From: Thecamonas trahens ATCC 50062
Taxonomy: Eukaryota; Apusozoa; Apusomonadida; Apusomonadidae
Reading direction: 5' to 3'
Assembly: GCF_000142905.1 (NCBI RefSeq)
Contig: NW_013657643.1
Coordinates: 165,911 to 229,910 of the forward strand
Length of the DNA: 64,000 nt
Notes under the pieces: model-generated
What the model saw: only the letters and a program-made list of their open reading frames with translations
What the model was told of the DNA's origin: nothing
Database searches by the model: none
Program-made: the position numbers and the translations under genes
In this document: piece after piece, positions 50,731 through 60,276 of the stretch
Position numbering within the stretch: the first letter of the stretch is position 1
Layout: each line of letters starts with the position of its first letter

Positions 50731-51272
50731 TCAATCCCAGCTTGCGGTGGGCGCCACGTTGTTGGACGGCAGCGGTGGCGTGGCGGAGCCGTCGTCGTCG
50801 TCGTCCGAGGCTGGGACGACTACATCTTCGACTTGGGTCGAACCGGAACTCAGACCTCCGGCATTGTCATCGTCCGAGTCGGAGACCGAGACTGCGACGT
50901 CGTCGACCTGGGTTGAGCCGGAACTCAAGCCTCCGGTATTGTCATCGTCCGAGTCGGAGACCGAGACTGCGACGTCGTCGACCTGGGTTGAGCCAGCACC
51001 CGAAACAGCGGCATCGTCAGCATCGCCGTCGTCGTCGTCCGAGACAACAACGGTCGAGCCCGACGACGCGCCATCAAGATCTGCGCCATCGTCGCCGTGT
51101 ACATTGTCGGTCTCCTCAGACTCGTACTCGTACTCGTACTCATACTCACCGCCCTGTTGGCGCTTGAGAAATCCAGCGAGCCACTCTTGGTACGCCTTGT
51201 CGTTGGCGTAGTCGGTGATAAAGGAAGTGTCGCCGTTGCCGCCAAGCTCGGCAGGCAGAGCGGCGGCGGCAT

Positions 51273-51306
<34 letters not shown>

Positions 51307-53982
51307 TGACTCGGCCGTGGCACTGGCAGCAGAACCTGCATCGGGCGGCGGGAGCGAGGTGGACGAGCATGATGACGACGAGGAGGAGGAGCTGGCGTCC
51401 GAGTCCGAGTCCGAAGCGGAAGTTGCAGCGGGTAGCGCGGTCGCGGCGGTAGTGGTGGTGTCAGCGACAGAGAGCGACGAGTCGACGGCGGAGCTCGGCA
51501 GGTTGGAGTCATCGTCGAGAGTGATCGAGATGGCCGGCAGCTCTGCACTCGGGAGGACGGGGCTCTGATCGAGGTGCTTGAGCTTGCCGGCGGCGGCGAG
51601 GACCTCTCGAGTGAGCATCTTGGAGTCTGTCTCAACAAAGGCGGCGCTCTTGAGGGCGGCAAGCCACTCGTCGCGGGCGGCGAGGTCGTCGGTGGCGAGC
51701 AGATACTTTTTCTGGTCGATGTGGGTGACGGAAAACTCGTAGCGCTCAGCCTCGAATGCGGCGTCAGTGACGGGAACAGAGGTGACATGGTAGCCCGGGA
51801 GGTAGCACGAGCCGAGCGGCTTGAGAGCATCATCCGAAGCAAAGTAGTAAAAGGTGCGCTCGTGGAGGAGCATGAACCGCGGCTTCCACACCTTTTTGAA
51901 TTTGGACTTTTTGAAGACCCAGCCCTCAAAGGACGCCTCTTTGCGGAGGAGGTAGACCGAGAGGCCGGCCGAGCCCTTGCCGTCCTTGGCATGGTGCTTG
52001 GCCTTGAAGGCGGCGATTGAGTGGGCCGACGGCAGCTCGTAGAGAAGGACGGGAAGGCGCGACGAGGCCTGGGCGAGGGCTGTCATCCAGTTTGCGTACT
52101 GGAAGCCATCGCCGAGGGAGAAGAACCACGGATGGACCTTGGCCGCCGGGTTGTGCATCCGCGACTTGCGGCGGAGGGTGCCAAAGGCGTTCGACGAAAT
52201 GGTGATGGGCTGGACGCCGATCGAGTACGCGCGCTGGACCTCCTGCGAGACTGGCCAGATGATGGCGTCGGCAACCGGAAAGAACGAGACCGGCGTCATG
52301 TCGTCGGCCGAGGTGAAGATGTAGAGAACGGCGTCGGCGAGGACGACATAGCACTTTGTAAACTTGGCAAAGGCCTTGGTCGTCGCCTTCTCGCGCTTGA
52401 CAAAGACCTCCGAGCTGAGGTCGGCCTCCATGTCGACGGCCTTGCGGGCGTTGGCGGCAAGGGTTGGGCCCATCGGTGCCGACGAGCGGCGGCCGCGTGC
52501 TTCGCGGATGACAAGCGCTGATCTACGAGCATCAGCGAGAGCGGCTGCTGTCGAGTTGTGGCGGGCACTCGTGGCAGCCTGCAGACGCGCCACGCCTGAC
52601 GCGGCGGCGGCGGCCGGAGGTGGCGAGTCAGGCGAGCCGGCGACTGACGACGAGTCGCGCGAGAAGACCGATGGGTCGTCGTCGTCGTCATCGTCTGTGG
52701 CGGCGGAGCGGTCGGCATTCGAGGTAGGAAGATAGAGCTCGACAGAGCCGTCGTCCGAGGCGTACGGCGAGTCGAGGGCAGCGCCGAGGCGTACAAGCTG
52801 CGCGATGTCGTCGGGAGGGTTCGACATGTCGACCGGCTGGCCGCGGGCGACGTACGAGATGAGCTTGACCCAGAGCCGGGCCTGGAGGACCGAGTCGGCC
52901 ATGAGATGGTAGGTCGAAAACTTGGTGGACGGATGCGGGACGAGCGAGAACTGCGACGACTTGGGCGAAGACTGGATCGAGTATCCGATGAGCGGGATCG
53001 AGTTGCGGGTCACGCCGCGGGTGTCCGAAGAGCCGAACCAGTAGAGGCAAGCATCAGCGAGGACAATGTAGCGGCGGTTCCATTTTTTGGTCCAGTACGC
53101 CAGCTTGCGCAACTCGCCGTGGTACATGGCGTGCGGGAGGAGCGAGCCGAGCGTGATGGCATTGCCGGTCCGCGCATCGGTGGTGCGCCGCTTCTTGCGG
53201 CCGCGCTTGCGGACCTTACCAGCGGCGGCGCCGCTTGTGGCACCAGCCGCCGACGGTGCGGGTGGGCGGACGGCAGCGGCTGGCGCCGGCTTGGGCGGGC
53301 GGATGGGCCCGAGGGCGGCGGCGGTGGCCGCCGCAGAGACCAGTCCGGACGACGCCGTCATCGATCGACTTGGAGCCGACGGATGGAGCGACTTGCGGCG
53401 CCCGATGGTGCGGGTCGGCTTGCGCGGGCCAGAGAACTCAAAAGCAATCGACTCAAACTGCGCACGTGAGACTGTCGATGCTGGCGGCCCAGCTGCGCCG
53501 CCGCTCGCCTGTGCACGTGCCACTTGCAACGCTGTGTCAAACACAGCGTCGTCGACTTGGGTCACCGACTCGACCGGCACCAGCTCAATGCTCGGCAGTG
53601 ACGGCGGGAGAAAGACAATGACCTCAACAAGCGCAGGATCCAAAGTCGGTGCCACAATACAGAGTGCGCCCTCCGCCGTCCGCCCACGCCATGTCGTCCG
53701 CTCAGCTGCAGCCTTGGAGCCGCCACCAGCTGGAGGCACCTCGCCTACACAAGGCGGCGCCAACATGTGGACAGTCTTGCCCGGTGTGCCTGACGCAGTC
53801 TTGGTTGAACCCAGCGGCAGATTGCTGCTTACAGCAGTCTGAGGAGCCTGCACCTGTGGTGATGGCAGCTTTGCAGCCTCACACGCAGTGGCGGCAGGAG
53901 TGACTGGGGAGGCCGAGCTTGTGGAAGAGGAGGAAGTGGATCCCGAGTCCGAGAAAGATCCTGAAGATGAAGCTGAGACCAT
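50731..53982 (-). CDS. Protein with three PH domains and acidic repeat tail
   Basis: 1083 residues. Three pleckstrin-homology domains are recognised near residues 281-381 (HGELRKLAYWTKKWNRRYIV, then WVKLISYV), 524-645 (KREKATTKAFAKFTKCYVVL, WMTALAQAS) and 676-781 (EGWVFKKSKFKKVWKPRFML, DEWLAALKSAAF). Each ends with the characteristic Trp helix. The N terminus is Ser-rich. The C terminus is acidic with a 25-residue repeat (see repeat entry). PH proteins bind phosphoinositides or small GTPases at membranes; three in one protein suggests an adaptor. Phosphoinositide specificity cannot be read. No enzymatic domain is present. Start ATG at 53982 precedes a TAGGTG-rich leader. Confidence 0.82.
50830..51010 (-). 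repeat. 75-base tandem repeats encoding acidic tail of PH protein
   Basis: Three close copies plus one variant of a 25-residue unit, GSTQVDDVAVSVSDSDDDN and linker, give the acidic C-terminal tail. Two copies are almost identical in DNA, so duplication appears recent. Confidence 0.85.
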
Positions 53983-54637
53983 ATGTACGTGTATGTATGT
54001 GTGTGGTGCGTGTGGGTATGGTGTATGGGTGTGTATGGGTGTGAGGAGAGGACCACGCGTGCAGGTGGCAAAAGGTACCTTGTCGGTTTCGTGCGGCAGG
54101 CCGTGGGCCGTGTGCGGGAGGGGAAGAGGGAGGTGGAGGAGTGGAGGACGAGAAGGGGGGAGGGTAGGTAGGTGTAGGTGTAGGTGTAGGTGTAGGTGTA
54201 GGTGTAGGGTATGTGTGTGTGTATGTATGTGTGTGTGTGTGTGTGTGTCAAGTGGGAAGAGTGGCTGAGGTGGTGGTGGGGAGGTGAAGAAGGGGTGGAG
54301 GGGTGAAGAAGTCTGGCAAGGTGCTGCAAAGGGTGGTGCAAAAATTAGTGGGAGGGNNNNNNNNNNNNNNNNNNNNNNNNNNNNNNNNNNNNNNNNNNNN
54401 NNNNNNNNNNNNNNNNNNNNNNNNNNNNNNNNNNNNNNNNNNNNNNNNNNNNNNNNNNNNNNNNNNNNNNNNNNNNNNNNNNNNNNNNNNNNNNNNNNNN
54501 NNNNNNNNNNNNNNNNNNNNNNNNNNNNNNNNNNNNNNNNNNNNNNNNNNNNNNNNNNNNNNGTTACCTGCTGCTTTTGGAGGGGGGGAGGTAGGCAAGG
54601 AGGGCGGTGGAGTCTGATACCCACGACACACGTCTCT
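53983..54637. other. Divergent promoter with microsatellites and assembly gap
   Basis: 655 bases between the PH gene and the receptor gene. A (GTGTAG/GTAGGT) array (about 54165-54210) and a (GT) run precede a 206-base N gap (54357-54562). Nothing else recognised. Confidence 0.8.
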
Positions 54638-57600
54638 ATGCAAGTGCTTTGGGTGGTGTGTGTAGTATGGGTGGGACTAGGGCTCATGGGTGGTGTGGCG
54701 GGCATCCTTACAGGCTTTGGTACACCTGAGAACATCACCATTGCTGGCTTGTTCCCCCTCACTGGCGGCCTCGCCGCTGGTGGTGTCGAGCGGGAGGCCG
54801 CCTTCCGCATGGGCATCCAGCACATCAACGCAGACCGAAATCTCCTTCCGGACGTATGTAGCAGAGGAAGGGCGAGGATGGTGTGTGTTTGTGGGGTGTG
54901 GGTGTGTGGGGGTGTGTGGGTGTGTGGGGTGTGTGGGGGGTGTGGGGGTGTGGGTGTGGGGTGTGGGGGGAAGGCGGCGTCTGGTCCAGGGGTTTGTCGT
55001 GGTCAAACGTGCGTCAGTCCGAGGTTGTGAGTGGGATGACGCGCGATGGGATCAGATGAAGGTGGAGCTGGCTCACGATGAGATGGAGTGGATGGAATTG
55101 GTGATGGACAGACGAAGATTATCGGGGTGTCGTTTGATACACAGACGACGCCATCAGGAGGCATGGTGTCGGCACTCGAGGCGACCAAAGACCCAAGCCT
55201 GGTGGCCATTGTCGGGGCAGCGTCATCCTCGGTCTCGCGGGCTGTACAGCAAGTGGCCTCGATCTTCGAGATTCCGCAGATCTCGTACTCGTCGACAGCG
55301 TCGCCACTCTCGAACAAGATCCTCTATCCGTACTTTTTCCGTGTCGTGGCGCCTGACTCGCTCCAGGGCTCAGCGCTGGCGTCGATTGTGCACTCGATCG
55401 GGTGGAGAAAAGCGGCGACGATGTACTCGAATGACGACTACGGGCTGTCGGGCGTGACCGCGTTTGCGCAACGGGCGTCAGACGTGGGAGTCTCGATCGA
55501 GGCCAACATTCCGTTTGCGCCGGGCGCCATCGAGTACGGCGTGGCGCTGGACCAGCTGGTTAAGCACCACGGCGTCCATGTGGTTTTTCTCAACTGTCTG
55601 GTGAGCGACGCAGTGGAGTTGTTCAAGGAGGCCGACCGACGCGGGCTGCTCGATGGGCAGTACGTGTGGGTGGGGACCGACGGATGGCTGCAGGACGAGC
55701 TGCTCAACGTAGGCCTCCCGTCGTCGAAGCTCATCGGCGTGCTCGGTCTCCGACCGGCGCTGCCATCGGGAGTGCGGCTCGAAGCGTTTCTCGACTCATG
55801 GGAGCAGCTGAACGCGACCGAGTTTGCCGGTGCGGGCGACCGAACCGTCAACGTTTTCGCGCCGTACGCATACGACGCGCTGTACCAGGTGGCGCGGACA
55901 ATTGATGCCATGATCCGCGGAAAGGCGAATGCCCTTGATGGCTCTGAGCTCCGGGCGTGGCTCTCCAACTCGAGCTATGAGGGCACGACGGGCCTGATCT
56001 CGTTTGACGAGAACTTTGACTGCATCGCCGCGTACTCGCTCGTCAACTACCGCGGCGGCGCCGGGTTTGAGATTGTGGGCCGGTGGCTCGCGGAGCAGCG
56101 GCTCGAGCTCGACCGCCCGATACTCTACTACGGCAACACAACGAGCCCGCCATACCTGCCGAGCCCGATGGCGAGCCCGAGCACGTCGTCAATTTCTGCG
56201 GGCCTTATTGGCGTCATTGCCGGCATGAGCGCATGCGTGTGCCTTGGCTTTGGCATCCTTGTGGTCCACAATCTGCGGCGGCGCAAGCACGTGGCGGCGC
56301 TCCAGCGTGAGAATCAGCAGCTGGACCGCGAGGCGCGGGCGCTTAACTCGCGGCTCAACGAGCTCGCCAAGGAGACACACGCATCGGGCTCTTCCACCCC
56401 GCCGACAATGGACCTGCCCATCAACCAGGTCATGTCGCTGCTGACCTCGATTCGGGCCTCGACGCAGGATTCAGACATGATGGCCAAGCTCGACAAAGCT
56501 ATCGAATCAATCCAGTCAAACATGCTGTTCCAGCCGTCGACAGCGATGTTTCCGGACGGGGAGGGCAACGACGACGTCAAGAACTTTGTGCAGGGCACCA
56601 TCCTGACTAACGTGCCGACGCCATCAAACTCGTTGCAGCGGTCGGGCGCGGGCCTCCAGACGTACGGCAACGGGTCGGCGGCGAGCCTCACCCCCACGCC
56701 CAATTTGGCGGTGACGGTGGCCATGCCGATTCCTGCGGAACTTGGCGACGTGCTGGGCAAGCTTCGGACACTGGCGTTTGACGCCGAGGCGCTAGTCGCC
56801 AAGGATACGACACCGCTGCAGACGGTGTTCATGGCTGTGTGCACCCAGAACGCACTGCTCTCACAGCTCCGGCTGGATCCGGTCATTGTGCGCGACGTCA
56901 TGCTCGCGCTCGACCGGTACACGCCGCGGCTCAACGCGTATCACAATGCACAGCGGGCAGCCAACATGGTCCAGTTTGTGCACTACGTGCTCTCTGTCAC
57001 AGACCTGTACTCGCTCCTCTCACCTCGCGACACGTTTGCGGTCCTCTTCGCCGCCGCCATCAAGAACGTCGACCACCCTGGCTTCAATGCCTCGTTCCTG
57101 GTCCGGACGCGGCACAAGCTCGCGCTGCTGTACTCGAACCAGGCGGTGCTGGAAATGCATCACCTGGCGGTCTCAATGCAGCTAGTCTTTGAGCGGTTCA
57201 AGCTCTTTGACCAGCTGCTCGAGGAGGACATTACCGCCCTCCACCACACCATTGTCGACCTTGTCCTCGCATCCGACATGCAGAAACACGTCGAGGTGAC
57301 CTCACGGTTCTCGCTCCTCATCGACCCGACCGAGCCGTCGAAGCGGACAGCATGGAAGGCTGCGGTGGCAACCGACAATGGCTTTCGCAACTTGGTCCTC
57401 AAGATGGTGCTTAAGCTGGCGGACTTGTCCGACGCGGCGCGGCCGACCAAGATTGCTCGCGGCCTGGCGCTGCGGTCGATGATCGAGTCGTCGCTGCAGG
57501 GCGTGCAGGAGGCGGCGGCAGGCATCGAGGTGTCCCCGTTTATGGACGGTGCCATGTCGTCGGTGGCAAAGTCACAGGAAGGAATCATCCGCTTTGTCAC

Positions 57601-57943
57601 CCTCCCCATGTTCTCGGCCTTTGCCGAAGTCTTTACCCTCACCGAAGTGCTGCAGAACCTCTCGGACAACATGCTCTTCTGGCAGCGCGTTGTTCCGTCG
57701 ACGCTCCAGCCGTTCTATGACGCGCTCCTCGCCTCTCACGCCGCCACCGCAGAGTCGATCCAGCCAGGCTCGTCCGCCGCGCTTGTCTCGGCGCAGAAGT
57801 CGCCTCTATCATCACCAGGAACCGGGGCGGCCATCACGGCGCCGAGGCCCAGCCAGAGCGAGGCCTCGCCGTCGTTGCCTACCCCTGCCACTCCCGCGCC
57901 GGCCAGCGCATCGATTGCATCGGCCGGAGGCGCGGAGCCATAG
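54638..57943 (+). CDS. Receptor with periplasmic-binding-like ectodomain and pseudo-phosphodiesterase domain, two exons
   Basis: Exons 54638-54853 and 55112-57943 (donor GAC|GTATGT, acceptor GGACAG, phase 0) give 1015 residues. A signal peptide precedes a ligand-binding domain of the LIVBP/ANF-receptor type (residues ~30-440: ITIAGLFPLTGGLAAGG, IEIPQISYSSTA, DDYGLSGVTAFAQ, YDALYQVARTID). A single membrane helix (AGLIGVIAGMSACVCLGFGI, ~ 450) and a coiled coil (~475-500) follow. The 3',5'-cyclic nucleotide phosphodiesterase fold is at ~640-930. YHN histidine H683 (the proton donor) and purine-binding Q894 are kept, and D843 too. Metal-site His and His-Asp become R687, K723 and N724. Spacing 4/40/120/51 matches PDE4 (4/40/118/51). 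Catalysis is therefore unlikely. Probable role: ligand-regulated cyclic-nucleotide binding or PDE scaffolding. It could have homologues in apusozoans. Confidence 0.85.
54854..55111 (+). other. Intron of receptor gene, GT/G-rich
   Basis: 258 bases, GT-AG, rich in GTGTGGGG repeats on the coding strand. It separates exon 1 (72 codons) from the main exon. Confidence 0.85.
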
Positions 57944-58126
57944 GCCGGAGGCGGTGGTGTTCAATTTGCTCCTCTTCAGTAGCGTGTAAAGCCGTGGCCA
58001 TGTTGATATCTCGATGTGGGCCGAGTGGCCGCTAGTTGAAAAGGCGGTTGCCCGTCACTGCAACCACAGCCGCAACCACAGCCGCAACCATTGCCACTCA
58101 CTCGACCGCACACTCGACGCACAACC

Positions 58127-59218
58127 ATGCTCTCCCTCCGACTGTCGGCGGGTGCGACGGCCCGTGCTGTGGCCACTGCCATGGCAGTGCGGAGCATGAC
58201 TCTTCCTGCCAACAAGAAGTATGTCAACGGCCATAAGGTTGACCCTGCTGCACAGGTACGTCCCGTCCCCCCCCCCCCCCCCTCCCCCTCCATGGTTGCC
58301 TCTCCCCCTTCCCCTCCCCCTTCCCCTTCCCCTTCCCCTCCCTCCCAATTTTTGACCCGACCTTGTACCGCCTCCCCTGGCCCCCCACGCCCCTACCACC
58401 CCACCGTACCCATGCCCAAGGGTATGATATCGTGAGTGTAGGTCTCGTCTTCACTGTGGTCTACTTTTTATCTCCAAGGGTGGTCTGTACCCCGTGGAAG
58501 TGGCTCGCCCGTCTCGTGTAGCTCTGGGCGGGAGATGGCCTGTGGCCTGTGGCCTGCGGCCTGTGGGCATGGGCATGGGCATGGGCATGGGTATGGGTAT
58601 GGGCATGGGTATGGGTAGATTGGGACTTGGACTTGGACTATGGACTTACTCTGTGGGTTATTGGTTGATTGATGGTTGTGATTATGGCAATGGTGGTTGT
58701 GGTGGTCTTGCGCGACATGGCCGGGAACGTGGACTTGGTCGGGGACGTGGACGTGGTCGGGGACGTGGTCGTGGCCGGGGACGTGGACATGGTCGGGGAC
58801 GTGGATGTGGTCGGGGATGTGAATGTGATGCGAATTTGGTGTGGCGTGGTCACGGCTGGCATCGCCGCTGTGGGGTTGCTGTGGGGCGTTGTGATCTTCT
58901 TGCTGGCGACCGCTGGCGATGACCGGCTTCTGCTCGCCACCCCTACCCTCTCCTGGTCACGCCGTCCTGCTACTCTCGACTTTTCCTGGCTACGTTCGGC
59001 TGGGCGCCTCTCCGTGAATACCGGCACAGCCGAAGCCGTCGAATGCGGCCGAGCTGATCAGCAAGGTCCCGCCGGTGGAGATCGATGGCCCGGCTACCGT
59101 GTGCGACGGCGGACGCGGGCCGCTCGGCCACCCGCGGGTCTTCATCAACCTCGAGCCGCACCGCCCGGTCGAGTGCGGCTACTGCGGCGTCCGCTACGTC
59201 CAGAGCCACTCGCACTAA
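58127..59218 (+). CDS. NDUFS6: NADH dehydrogenase (complex I) Fe-S protein 6 (NDUFS6), two exons
   Basis: Exons 58127-58255 and 59030-59218 (donor CAG|GTACGT, acceptor GGCACAG, phase 0) give 105 residues. The N-terminal MLSLRLSAGATARAVATAMA is a presequence. The second exon encodes NAAELISKVPPVEI and the zinc CHCC motif: VCDGGRGPLGHPRVFINLE and CGYCGVRYVQSHSH. These give the Cys-His-Cys-Cys set needed for a zinc site, as in human NDUFS6 and plant homologues. Position in the peripheral arm of complex I near NDUFV/NDUFS subunits is established for the family. The size is typical of lower eukaryotes. Its intron (774 bases) is more than twice the coding length. Confidence 0.92.
58256..59029 (+). 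other. Intron of NDUFS6 gene with C-tract and minisatellites
   Basis: 774 bases, GT-AG. It holds a C16 run (58267-58282), a TTCCCC array, an ATGGGC hexamer array (about 58567-58616) and a GGGGACGTGG-type array (about 58725-58820). No protein-coding signal is supported. Confidence 0.8.
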
Positions 59219-59290
59219 GTGAAACCATCTCCCAAGATTGTGTTGTTCTGTGTTGTGTTACTCCTCCCCTCTCCCCTCCGATCTTCCGTC

Positions 59291-59611
59291 CTACAGAAGG
59301 TCCGAGGTGCTGGTCGCGTCCCAGACACAGGCGTCGGCGTCCGTAGCCTGGATCAGAGTGAGCACGGCCGGGTCCGGGTCGAGTCCGAGTGCCTCGGCCC
59401 GGTGCCAGCGCTCAGAGCGAGAGATGCCCTTTGCCGGGCCGTACGCCTTGTTGAGATCAAAGAGACGGAGCGCATCAGCGACAGCCGAGGCGTCGAGGCC
59501 CTTGCGGGCACCACGGGTCTTGAGCACGGCTGACGCCGCGTCCTTGGCCTCATCGCGAGCGCGGCTCATCTGGCTCGTTGCCTTGACGGCTCCATACACA
59601 GGTGCCGACAT
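59291..59611 (-). CDS. POLD4: DNA polymerase delta subunit 4 (p12/Cdm1)
   Basis: 106 residues, the usual size (human 107). The C-terminal core LRLFDLNKAYGPAKGISR, then RWHRAEALGLDPDPAVL, matches the family signature (LRQFDLAWQYGP, TGITRLQRWCRAKQMGLEP in human). Known members stabilise DNA polymerase delta and bind PCNA through an N-terminal motif, which I do not see clearly here (the first 30 residues are Ala-rich). ATG at 59609-59611. The 3' end is 72 bases from NDUFS6, and the 5' end is divergent from the RRM gene. Confidence 0.9.
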   Translation of the reverse strand: MSAPVYGAVKATSQMSRARDEAKDAASAVLKTRGARKGLDASAVADALRLFDLNKAYGPAKGISRSERWHRAEALGLDPDPAVLTLIQATDADACVWDATSTSDLL

Positions 59612-59889
59612 GATGCTATTTCTACCTTTCTACCACGGGACGTTGTCTTTCTCTCCAACAGTGAGATGTGTCCCCGTCGCCACCACTCCTGCTTCCGCAT
59701 CGCCTTGCCGTCCCGTCCACCCTGTGTCCGTTGTGGAAGCAGAGCCAATTGAAAGTTTGGAATGTCCCATGGTCACGCCAACGATTAATGTCCCCAACAA
59801 CACCAACGATTAACCCCCGCTACCCCCGCCCCCCCCACCCTCTCGCCTCAACGACCACCCCACTCCACCCCCCCTCCTCCGCACAGAAC

Positions 59890-60246
59890 ATGGAGTGGAA
59901 GCTGTCAGAGAGCACCCGCGCACGGGAGACACTTCTTGCTGATGGCCTGCCCCGAGAGACGGATGAGGAGTCGCTTGCGGTGGCTCTGGCGGCTTACGGC
60001 GCTGTCGCCTCTTGTCGCATTGTGAGGCGAGACACAGGCGTGTCGACGGGCACGGCAGAGATCGTCTTTGCTGACGATGCCGCTGTGGACCTGGCGCTTG
60101 CTGCCTCTGCTTCCGGAAAGCTGGTACTCTCCTCGCTGCCTGTCGATTCCGTCTCTCCTGCTGCCTTTTCCCTCCGCCGCCTCGTCGACCCGTCCAAGCT
60201 GCTCATCGCGCCCGGGCTCTCTGCGGCTGTTGCAAGCACAAAGTGA
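59890..60246 (+). CDS. Small RRM-like protein
   Basis: 118 residues. Residues ~15-90 read as an RNA-recognition motif: TLLADGLPRETDEESLAVAL (beta1 and helix), GAVASCRIVRRDTGVSTGTA (beta2-beta3) and ALAASASGKLVLSSLP (helix 2 and beta4). Aromatic RNP residues are not present, so RNA binding is uncertain. The ATG follows a good splice acceptor (CCTCCTCCGCACAG|AAC). A leader exon upstream, possibly after GTGAGAT near 59661, could exist and could alter the start. It converges on the myosin gene with 30 bases between them. Confidence 0.6.
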   Translation: MEWKLSESTRARETLLADGLPRETDEESLAVALAAYGAVASCRIVRRDTGVSTGTAEIVFADDAAVDLALAASASGKLVLSSLPVDSVSPAAFSLRRLVDPSKLLIAPGLSAAVASTK

Positions 60247-60276
60247 ACGATGTTTACCATGGTGTGGGTGAGTGAC

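Noticed and set aside
58669-59346. Val/Asp/Gly repeat protein inside the NDUFS6 intron
   Set aside because: It is a translation of the GGACGTGG array, then runs out of frame through the second NDUFS6 exon.
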